A stretch of 64,000 nt of DNA, taken from Stomorhina lunata. Lineage: Eukaryota; Arthropoda; Insecta; Diptera; Rhiniidae. The notes under the pieces are model-generated. The model saw only the letters and a program-made list of their open reading frames with translations, did no database searches and was not told the DNA's origin. The stretch covers positions 18,590,877 through 18,654,876 of the forward strand of contig OW121742.1 of the NCBI GenBank assembly GCA_933228675.1, read 5' to 3'. A program made the translations under genes and the position numbers. Of the stretch, positions 24,445 through 37,323 are shown one piece after another (position 1 is the first letter of the stretch; each line of letters begins with the position of its first letter).

Positions 24445-27400
24445 GTGGGTTATTACAACAATGAAGTTGTTGTTTTGTAAACAAATTAATAAAAATAAAT
24501 CATTATTTACTATTAATTGCAAAAAAATTATAAAAATAACAAAATTATTACAAAACGTGCTTTAAAAGTTCAGTGTTCTTTGCTTAAGTTAAGTGAAGCG
24601 TTAATTTAACAAAAAATTTAGAAAAAAAAATGAAACGTTATAAAAAAGATTTTAAAAAATAAATAACGACGTCATGTTTAAATATGATTATAAATGAAAA
24701 AAAAAAAAATCAAAAATTTTAATTCTTTACTGAAAAAAGTATTCTTTGTTCTTTAAGAAAGTTAAAAAAAATTTATAAAATTTCATGTTTTTGAAGAAAC
24801 GAGTCTTGAAAGATATTTTTAACACTTAAATTTAATCAATCATCTTGAGTCTAAAAAAAATGTACAAAAGAGCAAAAAATCATCGCAGTGATCTTGAAAA
24901 TAAAAAAATCCATTAATTTAATCAGACAAGTTTAACAACTTTGGGCCTGAAAGAATTTTTTCTTTGCCCATAATTAGGCTGTAAAACAGCCCGTATTTGT
25001 CAAAGTTACTTGAAGCAAGCTTTTAGAAATTAACAAAAAAATCACATAAATATTAAAATATCTTCTTTTAGAATCAATCCCCTGCCTCAACATCATCATC
25101 ATCCTCGGTTTCAACAACATCACACAATTGCGACTATAAAGATTTAATAACAAATTTACATGATCGCGTCAGTTTATTGGCAACGGTAGATGAGGATCTG
25201 CGCAAACGTTTGGATATCATTGAAAAAAAGTGAGTCATTTGTTATGTTAAATGGTTTTTGAAGGCTTGTATTGATTTTGAAAAATTTAATAAATTTAAAT
25301 TTTAAGTTGTAAAATACACGTTACATTAAGTGAATATTAATTTGTTGTCATTTATGAAGACCAAATACGATGCAAAAACTGACAATAAACTGTTTGTTAT
25401 ATATCAATAACTATATAACAAATAGTTTATTGTCATTTTTGAATAGATTTACATCTATTAAGACCTTAATAAAATAATTAAAAATAGATTTAATTGAATT
25501 AACATATTCAATTTTATCAGTGATAAAAGTTGAATGTTTAATCCCTGAAACACTGACTTTTTTGATTTTTTTTTTTGTAGAAATAAAAATTTTGTAATAA
25601 TTTACCAATAAAATTTCCTATAAAAATGAAATAAAAACATTCCAAAAAATGCTGTAAAAATAAGAAATTTTGAAAAAAAAAAATTTCCTATAAAAATTAC
25701 AAATGTTTGAAAATTTTCCTCTAAAAATACCAAACTATTGAAAAATTTTCCCTTAAAATACGAAGTTATTGAAAAATCTCCTATCAAAATAAGAAAAATT
25801 TGTATAAAATTAGGAAATTTTTGAAAATTTTTTATAAAAATAAGAAACTTTTTAAAAATGTCCTATAAAAATAAGAAATTATTTAAAAATTGACTGATAA
25901 TGAGTAATTTTCGAAAAATTTAATAAAAAATAAGAATTTTGGAAAACTTTCCTCTAAAAATAAGAAATTAAACAAATTCCAATGAAAATAAGAAATTTTC
26001 GAAAAATTTCTTATGAAAATAAGAAATTTTTAAAAAATTTCTTATTTTCATAAGAATTTTTTTTTTTAATTTCTAATAAAAATAAGAAATTCATAAAAAA
26101 ATTTCTTATAAGAATAAAATTTTTTTAAAATTTTTTTACAAAAATTTTTGAAAAATTTCTTATAAAAATAAGAAATTTCTGAAAAATTTCTTATAAAAAT
26201 AAAAAATTTCCCAAAAAATAAGAAACTTTTGAAAAATTTCCTACCAAATTAAGAAATTTTTGAACTATTTCCTATTAAAATTAGAAATTTTTAAAAAAAT
26301 TTTCTATCAAAATAAAAAATTTTTAAAAAATTTCCTATAAAAATAAGAAATTTTTTAAAAATTTCTTATAAAAATAAGAAATTTCTGAAAAATTTCTTAA
26401 AAAAATAAAAAAATTTCCTATAAAAGTAAGAAATTTTTGAAAAATTTCCTACCAAATTAAGAAACTTGAACTATTTCCTATTAAAATTAGAAATTTTTGA
26501 AAAATTTTCTATCAAAAAAGAAAATTTTTAAAAAATTTTGTATAAAAATAAGAAATTTTTAAAAAATTTCCTATAAAAATAAGAAATTTTTGAAAAATTT
26601 CCTATAAAAATATGATATTTTTGAAAATTTTTCTATTAAAATAAGAAATTTAAAAAAATTTACTATAAAAATAAGAAATTTTTTAAAAATTTCCTATAAA
26701 AAAATTAAATTTCCTTACAAATAGGATATTTTTAAAAAAATTTTCAAGAAAAAGAAAAAAAAATTGAAAAATTTCCTATAGAAAAAAAACCTTTTTTAAA
26801 AATTTTGTTTAAAAATACGAAATTTTTAAAAAAATTTCGTATGAAAATAATTTTTTTTTTTTAAATTTTCTATAAAATGAAATTTTTGAAAAACTCTCAA
26901 TAAAAATATTCAATTTCAATTTAAAAATTTTCTATAAAAAGTATTTTTTAAAAAATTATCAATAAAATATGAAATTTTTGAAAAATTTCTTAAAATTAAG
27001 AAATATTGGAAAAATTTAATAAAAAATAAGAAATTTTTGAAAAATTTCCTATAACAAAACAAGAAATTTAAAAAAAAAAAACTTTTATTATATAATATAT
27101 TTTTTTTTGAAAAATTTCCTATAAAAATAAGAAATTTTTGAAAAATTTAATAAAAACTAAAAAATTTTTGAAAAATTTTTTATAAAAATTAAAACGTGTT
27201 GAAAAATTTTAAATAAAAAAATGAGAAATTTTTGAAAATTTTTCTATAGAAAAATAAGAAATTTTTAAAAAATTTCCTACAGAAAAATAAGAAATTTTTA
27301 AAAATTCCCTATAGAAAAATAAGAAATTCTTAAAAAATGAGGAATTTTTCCTATAGAAAAGTAAGAAATTTTTGAAAAAAATTTCTATAGAAAAATTTGA

Positions 27401-30400
27401 AATTTTCCTATAAAAATAAGAAATTTTCCTATAAAAACAAAAATTTTTTAACAATTTAATAAAAACTAAGAAATTTTTGAAAAATTTTTTATAAAAATTA
27501 AAACGTGCTGAAAAATTTTAAATAAAAAAATGGGAAATTTTTGAAAATTTTTCTATAGAATAATAAGAAATTTTTAAAAAATTTCCTACAGAAAAATAAG
27601 AAATTTTAAAAAAATTTCCTACAGAAAAATAAGAAATTCTTAAAAAATGAGGAATTTAAAAAAAAATCCTATAGAAAAGTAAGAAATTTTTGAAAAAAAT
27701 TTCTATAGAAAAATTTGAAATTTTCCCATAAAAATAAGAAATTTTTTAAAAATTTTCTATAGAAAATTACGAAATTTTTGAAAAATTTTCCATAGAAAAA
27801 TAAGAAATTTTTATAAAATTTCCTATAGAAAAATAAGAAATTTAAAAAAAAAATCCTATAGAAAAATAAGTAATTTTTAAAAAAATTCCTATAAAAGTAA
27901 GAAATTATTGAAAAGTTTACTATTAAAAAACACGGTTTGGCTATAAGAGTTTGGCGCACGTCTCACTGCCTTATAATGAACAAAATATACGCAACTTATT
28001 TGTTTGAACATTATTACTGATCTTCATGAAATAACCATGATCTCTTAAAATTCTCATTACTTTAAGTTGCAATATTATTATGACTGATCTTCAAATAGTG
28101 ATCATGATCGCTTAAGGTGAAGAGAACTCTATTTGTTGATATTGTCCAAACATTTAAGACCGACAACTCAAAAACAAGGGAAATCACCATTCATTCATTC
28201 TTTTTTTCAAGGTGAAATAGGTCGTTACGTGAATGACAAAGAATATTTCCCATTATTAATCACGGGCAAGATCATTCGATTATGTACAGCAAGATAATAG
28301 TAAAAAAACCTCATAGTTTATAAATACAGTAAAATCAGTTTTAATACCAAATTATGCAAAATTTCACAAAAGACTATAAGTTGAAGATTAAAAAAGTGTT
28401 TTATATAGAAAAGTTGCGATGGGAAAAGCTTTAAAGATAGAGAATCGAATATAGCACATTCCTCTTACACGTTTTGACTTAAACTTTCAAACAAGCATTT
28501 TAAAATAAATGTTGGCAATAATAATAATTTTTTATATCACTAATTAAGTTATCATGATTATTATGTGAAGATCAGTCTAACAGTTGAAACAAACGTAAAT
28601 ACGTTTCGTTTGTTTTTAAAGCCACGCTTAAATAGGTCATTAGGTGAATGACAGGCAATGTAATTCCCAGATGACTTTGCATTATTGATCATAAGCAAAT
28701 GAGCAAGATCATGTCATAATGTACAAGAAATTTTGAATAACGCTTGAAGAAACCTAAATATTTCTTAAATTAAAAATGCACACTTTGGGAATAGTATTGT
28801 CTTCTTTACTGACCGGCCTTTTTCATCTATTGTTTAAGTAACATTTACTTTAGCCTGTGTAATTTATTTTATTTGCTTGTAACAAACCATATAAATTGAG
28901 AAATGTTATTTTGAGGAAAAACTAAAATCACAACTATATTTATAAATATTGGGCAATAGGTGGTGGTACTACCTATTTCTTTTATATAGTTATTACCTTT
29001 GCGGTATTGCCTCTAAAAGACACAAAAAGTACAAAATGAATCTGACATTTAAATTTCGCCTTTCATTTATTTGCTAAAAACTTATGTTAAGCTCAGACAA
29101 CAAAATTTCACATATCTTTTACAATTTATTAATGTCGTATGATGCGCTATAGTAGGTATCTACAAAAGTTTGATTTAACAATTTTAAACATTATTATTTA
29201 AAAATCTTGTATATCAAAAATGTATCTATGTATTAAAAAATTATACCAAAAATTCAATATAAACAATTTTGCTATAAAAATACATTTTTTCGACAAAAAC
29301 TTTATATTAAACTTTTTTTTAATTTTTAAATTTTTACATAAAAATTTGTATAGAAAACTTTTCATATAAAATTTTTTTATAGAAAAATTTTCATACACAA
29401 ATTTTTATAGCAAAATTTTTTTATAAAATTTTTTATAGAAAAATTTTCATATCAAAATTTTTATAGGAAAGTGAAGCTAGATGAAAACTGAAAAATGTTT
29501 GTTTTTGATCAGTCGATAATCTACGCTTTTACTTATGGTTTATGAACATAATTCTTAAAAGTTTTGTTTGTAAATTTAGTAATAATGCGAGGTTTGCAAT
29601 CTGTCTAAATTGGGGAAAATTCTCCTGAAGAGATGGCCTAACCAACCATCGAAACGCGTCGAGGAATTTGGTTTCTCTGCAAACTTTTTTTGGCTTTTAA
29701 TCAATAAATTGGTCTGTTACATTAATAAATAAATGTAATAGATTTGGGATCAAATGCGAATACTCTTTTTTTTTTTTAATAATATTTACATCCCGACTAT
29801 TTTGTTATTTTTTGGAAAATAAAATCTTTTATTAAAAAAATGTTAATATAAAAATTTTTAAAGAAAATTTTTCTACAAAAAATTTTACATGAAAATTTTT
29901 CTATAACAAATGTCCTATAAAAGTGAAAATTTTTTGAAAAATTTGCTATCAAAATAAAAAATTCTTAAAAAATTTTATAAAAATAAGAAATTTCTAAAAA
30001 ATTTTCTATAAAAATAAAAAAATTTCTTATCAAAATAAGAAATTTTTGAAAAATTTCCTATAAAAATAAGAAACTTTTAAAAAATTTCCTATAAACAAAA
30101 GAAATTTTTGAAAAATTTCCTATAAAAATAAGAAATTTTTGAAAAATTTTCTACAAAAATAAGAATTTTTAAAAAATTTCCTATAAAAAAAAGATAAATT
30201 TTTGAAAAATTTCCTATAAAACTAAGAAAAATTTTTAAAAATTTCTTTTAAAAATAAGAAATTTTTAAAAATTTTCTATAAAAATAAGAAATTTTTGAAA
30301 AATTTTCTATAAAAATAAGAAATTTTTGAAAATTTTTCTATAAAAATAAGAAATTTTTGAAAAATTTCCTATAAAAATAAGAAATTTTTGGAAAATTTTC

Positions 30401-33400
30401 TATAAAAATAAGAAATTTTTGAAAAACTTCCCATAAAATCAGAAATTTTTGAAAAGTTTCCTACAAAAATAGGAAATTTTTGAAAAATTTCCTATAAAAA
30501 TAAGAAATTTTTAAAAATTTCCTATAAAAATAAGAAATTTTTGAAAAATTTCCTATAAAAGTAAGAAATTTTTGAAAAATTTCCTATAACAATAAAAAAT
30601 TTTTAAAAAATTTTTGAAAAATTTTCTATAAAAATAAGAAATTTTTGAAAAATTTCTTATAAAAATAAGAAATTTTTGAAAAATTTCCTATAAAAATTAG
30701 AAATATTTTAAAATTTTCCTATAAAAATAAGAAATTTTTGAAAAATTTCCTATAAAAATAAGATATTTTTGAAAAATTTCCTATAAAAATAAGAAATTTT
30801 TGAAAAATTTCCTACAAAAATAGGAAATTTTTGAAAAATTTCCTACAAAAATAAGAAATTGTTGAAAAATTTCCTATCAAAATAAGAAATTTTTAAAAAA
30901 ATTTCCTATAAAAATAAGAATTTTTTTGAAAAATTTCCTATAAAAATAAGAAATTTTTGAAAAATTTCCTTTAAAAATAAGAAATTTTTTTAAAAATTTC
31001 CTATCAAAATAAGAAGTTTTTGAAAAATTTCCTATAAAAATAAAATTTTTTTTAAAAATTTCCTATAAAAATATAAAATTTTTGAAAAATGTCCTATAAA
31101 AATAAGAAATTTTTGAAAAATTTCCTATAAAAATAAGAAATTTTTGAAAAATTTCCTTTAAAAATAAGAAATTTTTGAAAAATTTCCTATAAAAATAAGA
31201 AATTATTGAAAAATTTCCTATTAAAATAAGAAATTTTTGAAAAATTTCCTATAAAATTAAGAAATTTTTGAAAAATTTCCAATAAAAATAAGAAATTTTT
31301 GAAAAATTTCCTATAAAAATATAAAATTTTTGGAAAAAATAAATATTAGAAATTTTTGAAAAATTTCCTATAAAAGTATTACATTTTTGAAAAATTTCCT
31401 TTAAAAATAAGAAATTTTTTTAAAAATTTCCTATAAAAATAAGAAGTTTTTAAAAAATTTCCTATAAAAAAAGAAATTTTTGAAAAATTTCTTTTAAATT
31501 AAGAAATTTTTGAAAAATATCCTATAAAAATTACAATTTTTTGAAAAAATTCCTATAAAAGTATTACATTTTTGAAAAATCTCCTTTAAAAATAAGAAAT
31601 TTAAAAAAAAAATCCTATAAAAATAAAAATTTTTGAAAAATTTCCTATAAAAATAAGAAATTTTTTATAAATTTCCTGAAAAAAATAAGAAATTTTTTAA
31701 AAATTTCCTATAGGAAATTTTTGAAAAATTTTCTATACAAAATAAGAAATTCTTTAAATATTTCCTATAAAAGTAAGAAATTTTTGAAAAATTTCCTTTA
31801 AAAATAAGAAATTTTTTATAATTTCCTATAAAAAATAAGAAATTTTTAAAAAATTTCCTATAAAAGTAAGAAATTTTTGAAAAATTTCCTTTAAAGTAAG
31901 AAATTTAGAAAAAGTTTCCTACAAAAATAAGAAATTTTTGATAAGTTTCCTATAAAAATAAGAAATTTTTGAAAAATTTCATATAAAACTAAGAAATGTT
32001 TGAAACATCTTTTATAAAAAATAAGAAATTTTTTAAAAATTTCCTGTAAAAAATAAAAAATTTTTGAAAAATTTCCTGTAAAAAATTAGAAATTTTTGAA
32101 AAATTTCCTATAAAAAATAAGAAATTTTTGAAAAATTTTCTATTAACATAAGAAATTTTTGAAAAATTTCCTATAAAAGTAAGAAATTTTTGAAAAATTT
32201 CCTAGAAAATTTTTTATAGAAAACTTTTCTACAAAAATTTTTATATAAAATATTTTTATATGAAAATTTTTCTAAAAAAATTTTAGTATGAAAATTTTTC
32301 TATTAAAATTTTTGATATGAAAAATTTTCTCTAAAAATTTTGTAAATGAAAATTTTTTGTATTTTTTGTATGAAAATTTTTATATTAAAATTTTTCTATA
32401 AAATTTTTTTTAGATAAAAAAGCAAATGTAACACTTGTGAGGGTGTAGATGAGTTTTAAAGCTGAATGCAATTAAGGTCATTTAACGAATTATACTGTGT
32501 CAAACGCTTATTAGCTTTTAGGGTGTTTGGCCATTAATATAAGTCTGTCAACCTTATTATTATCTTAGTAGTAGGGCGTTTTTTCGCACGTCATTATGAA
32601 GATTTTTAAAGATTTCTTTTACTTTTGATCTTTTAACTGAAGGAAATAAACAAAAACCCGATTTATGTGCGAAATAACAACTACAAAAAAAAATATTAAC
32701 AGCAGCAGCAATAATCATCAAGTTAAAGATAATGGTCATGATAATTATGATGATGATGTTCAGGTGAATACTTAAAGTGAAGATGCTGATTTCTAAAGGT
32801 GACTTTTTGCACATTAATATGTGATTTCTTTGCCAATTCTTTTTATTATTTGAATTAAATATACAATTTTTGGCAACTCTTTTGTTTGGTTTTATGTTAA
32901 ATAAAAATTTGTATTAAAAAATGTATATTAAAAAAATGTATATTAAAAAAAATAAGCAAGAAAGTGTTATGGTCGGTCAAGTACGACTTTATTATAACCT
33001 ATACTGATGATATCAAATCAAACAAATTTAAAATATTCCGTTCAATAAATGCATTCAAATTTTTGTTTAATTTTGTCATCCTACATTTTCCCGAGACATA
33101 AATTTAAGTCATTTCCAGCATCGGGTCTTACGTATTATCTACGGTCAAATGTGGACCTATTGTGCTATAAAAAAATAGTATGTGCAAAAAATAATCATAA
33201 AATTAAAATCTTTTTCAGATTCAGTATAATTTGTCTGCTTTTAATCACATTTAAGTGAATTTTTACAGCAAATAGGTCATGTATGGGAGCTATGAACCTA
33301 TTCAAATAGTACTTAAAACAGAAATTCAGACTTACGAACATCATTAAAATTATTTTGAAATAGATTCTAAATAAATGGGTATTCCAAAATGTGAATATCA

Positions 33401-36400
33401 GACAAATATTTCTATGAGTTACAAGCATTAGCACAAACTTTTAACTCCCCTCCCATTTGTATTGGTGTAGGGTATTGTGAATATAACAAAAATACATAAA
33501 TAACCAACGACCTTGGTGGGAACTTATGTTAAATTTTGAAAAAAAAATTTCGGTTTGAATTTATTTTCAAACATAATGAAACTCATTAATAAAACTACTA
33601 TTAAGTACAAATGAGCACTAAGTACTTTAATTGTTATAAAAACTTGATGGTCCGTCTGACTCTCCCGTCCGTCTGTCACTCCAAGTGATGGCTATGAACC
33701 AAATATTTAGTTGTTTTACATACTAATTTTTAATTGTTTAGTTTTTTATGGCGAATATTTATATAATTAAATTGAAATTAATAGAATAAAGCCGCAAAAA
33801 AATCGAGGAATAATTAGCTTTTTGTTGAATTGATATTGACAGACGGATTGACATAGAAACGAAGTGGAAAAAATACTTGTGCAAATATTGAATTGTGTGT
33901 TAATGAAACTAAGAGATACATCAATAGTTAAATACTTGCATACTAAAGAAGAATGTTTAACAATTTTTTTTTGTTTTTAATTATAAAACATTAAAAAAAT
34001 AGGAAAGAATGTTATATTCGTCTGTGTCGAATCTTATAAACCCTCAATGCTACCTTACACACCCGCCCGCACAGATATTTATGTATCCAAACAATGCGTT
34101 AAACAAACTTATTAGTTTTTTAAACAATTAAAAAAATGTTATTTAGATACATAATTAGTTAAAATTTAAATTTGGCTCACTTTGAATTTTATAGCCTTTT
34201 TTCTCAAAGAACATCTCAATTTTACCTCGCAAAAGCATGTATCCAGCTAGTGTGACTACAAGGCTTTATTGGTACGTAATATTAGAATTACCCAACAAAA
34301 ATTAAAAAACAAGTAAGAAAAGCTATAGTCAGTCAGTCAAGCCCGACTATGTCTTACCCTTCGCTGCTAAGGTCAAATATGGACCAACAATTGGAACAAG
34401 ATTTCCTTAAGTCTTAGAGACATACATATACTTTGTGCTATTATTTCAAAATTTCGAGATTTATGTCAATTCCGGCCAAGGGTCTGATATGGAAGCTAGG
34501 GTCAATTGTGGACCGATTGTTACCAAATTTTGGTTATTGGTTTATATTGACAAAATATTTATCTGTACAAAGTAATCAAATGCATTTATCTTTAGAGTTA
34601 TACACGTTTTTGTGTTTTTCTGTGTATATAAACGTCTATTGAGAATGTGTCTTGTATGGGAGGTATGGTCAAATTTGGGCCGATTACTACGAATTTATGT
34701 ACACTGATTAAGGTTATCATAATCAATATTTGTGCTGAATATTATTTAAATACAACTAAATTTGTGGCTCTAAAGGACCAAAAACTCTATTACTTGAAGG
34801 CATCCCTTTAGGAGGTACCCGAAATACTAATCCGATTTCTCCCAAAAAATATAGGCCTGGACCAAAATGCGCCAAATTTCAACATATTATCTTTAAAGTT
34901 ACGACATGTACAATTATAAAAAGCTTACATTCAGCCATTGGGACGGACATCGTTAAAAAAAAAACTTAGGGAGTGATTCTAAGTCGATTGATATACTAAA
35001 AGGTCCAATATTTCTATGCGTTACAAACATCAGAACAAAAACAATATACCCTTTCCACCTATGGTGGTGAAGGGTGTAATAAATCAATCAACGGTTATTT
35101 TCATTTATCTGATCATTTTGGGTAAATTTCTAATTACCCCGATATCTGGATATAATTTATTTTACTTACTTATTTAAATTGTCTATATTTACAACCTGTT
35201 AAGGTCAAAGGCCGAGCATATTTTAGAACTGCATGTGCTTCGATCTTGTGCGCTATTCTCCAATTTCGTAGGTCAAGCTTTATTTTTCAATAGGTAAATT
35301 TGGAAAATTTCCATTCATTTCTAAAATATTTACATTATCCAGCAAAAAAATTTGGTACATAATTCGAAATAAACCTTGAGATATATTGGTATTTTTTAAA
35401 CACTTGACGCGTCAAAATATATTTTAATACACATTAATGGCAAGGAATAAACTATATTAACCCTCTGGGACTGACGTGGTTGTCTAGCAGACACCAGAAA
35501 TAATTAATTGTCATGTCAAGGATATATAATAATTCTAAAACGATTAAAAGTAATAGAAATCTCTCATTAATATTAAACCGACTTTCAACACGAATAATTT
35601 TTATACTCTTAGGAGTTCGGAAAATCTAATTACAGATTTGAACTCCCAAAACTTTTGGCAACCGTAGCTGGCTTGCAAATTAAAAAGGCGTAAAAAATCG
35701 ATTGAAGCATTCACGTTTTTTTTTTCATATTTCATCTTCTACTTCATTAATTTTAATATTGGACCAAAGTCGTTGTTTTACGAAATAGAATAGCAATATT
35801 ATTATGACCGATTTGAATCAAAAGTTTGCCAAAAATCTCTTTATTATCTGACAACATTTCATTGAATCACATCGCGATTTAGCACAAAATTTATCAGGAA
35901 TGGTCTTATTCTGTAAAGCGCACTAAAATATTATAAGGATGGAACAAATAAGAATTGTATATCTTCAAAAGATATTAACCTATAAAAACTTATACATCTT
36001 CTATCGATATATGTATATAAAAAATAATTTTTGTCTATATAAAAAGCTGTTGCACATGAGCCGACGAACATTACTAGTTGGTTCCAACAGGTGGCGCCAC
36101 TGCTATTCTATGAACTTCAGGAAACTTGTTGCGTATTGGCCGCGTAAGCTTTCTAAGTATGATCAATTTCCGACTGGTGGCGCAACTGAAAATTTCTCAA
36201 AATTAAATTATAAACTGTGCCAAATGCTTTGATCTTTAAAAATGTTGTTGCGCATACACCAAAATGTTAAGAACAATGTCCGACAGGTGGCGCCACTTAA
36301 AATTACTCAAAATTAATTAAATCATAAACTGTGCCTTTGACCTTGCAATGATCTGTAGCAAAGGTGTTTCGCATGAGCCGACGAAGGTTCCTAAATTGGT

Positions 36401-37107
36401 ATAGCCAATTTCTGAAAAGTGACGCCTTTGAAAATTACTAAAAATAAATTAAATCGTAAACTGCATTTGATCATGCTATTTTCTTTAGCAAAGTTGTTGC
36501 ACATGAGTCGTCGAAGGTTTCTAAGTTGTTACGATTAATTTCCGAAAATTACTCAAAACGCATTGAATCGTGAGCTTTATATTTGGTCATGTATTGATCG
36601 GACAAATTGATAGAATGATTCAAAATTAATTGTAATGACTTTTCTTCAAATCTATTTTAGTTGGTGGTGCAGCAAAGCGCACAGGGTACAGATAGTATTT
36701 AAATAAAAAATTGTTTTAAATTATACTTGTACATTAGTTAAGGCAGCAGAATTTCATTAAGTCTCACATTTTGTAAAATTTTATGGGAACTATAATAGAA
36801 TGTGCCCAATTTGAATATTATTTAAGAAATCGGAAATAATTTCGACAAATTTTGTTGCTAAAGCTCTTTTTGTTTAGGAGCTTTCGTGCTTTGAACTAGT
36901 GGATAGACAGACAGAAACCCACTATTCCCTTGCTATTGAAGCTGTTTCCGTATATGGTTTATATGGGAGCTATGGCCCAAACTTTTGCAAAACATTACAA
37001 AACAATTTTGTTGCATTTTGTGTTTTCGTCAGACGGACATACGTACTGAAGGATGGACAGACACACAGACGGACAGATGGATGGACAGACAGACAGACTG
37101 ACTGACT

Positions 37108-37167
<60 letters not shown>

Positions 37168-37174
37168 GGCAGGC

Positions 37175-37269
<95 letters not shown>

Positions 37270-37270
37270 A

Positions 37271-37323
<53 letters not shown>

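Noticed and set aside
17465..27959. Phe/Tyr/Lys/Asn-rich frames such as at 17465-17710, 23205-23456, 27209-27454 and 27669-27959
   Set aside because: All lie in the 31-bp satellite and contain only residues coded by its AT-rich words.
35939..36232. 97-codon + frame as a gene
   Set aside because: It overlaps the diverged tandem array with CTCF-like motifs, is not maintained across the repeat copies and shows no domain.
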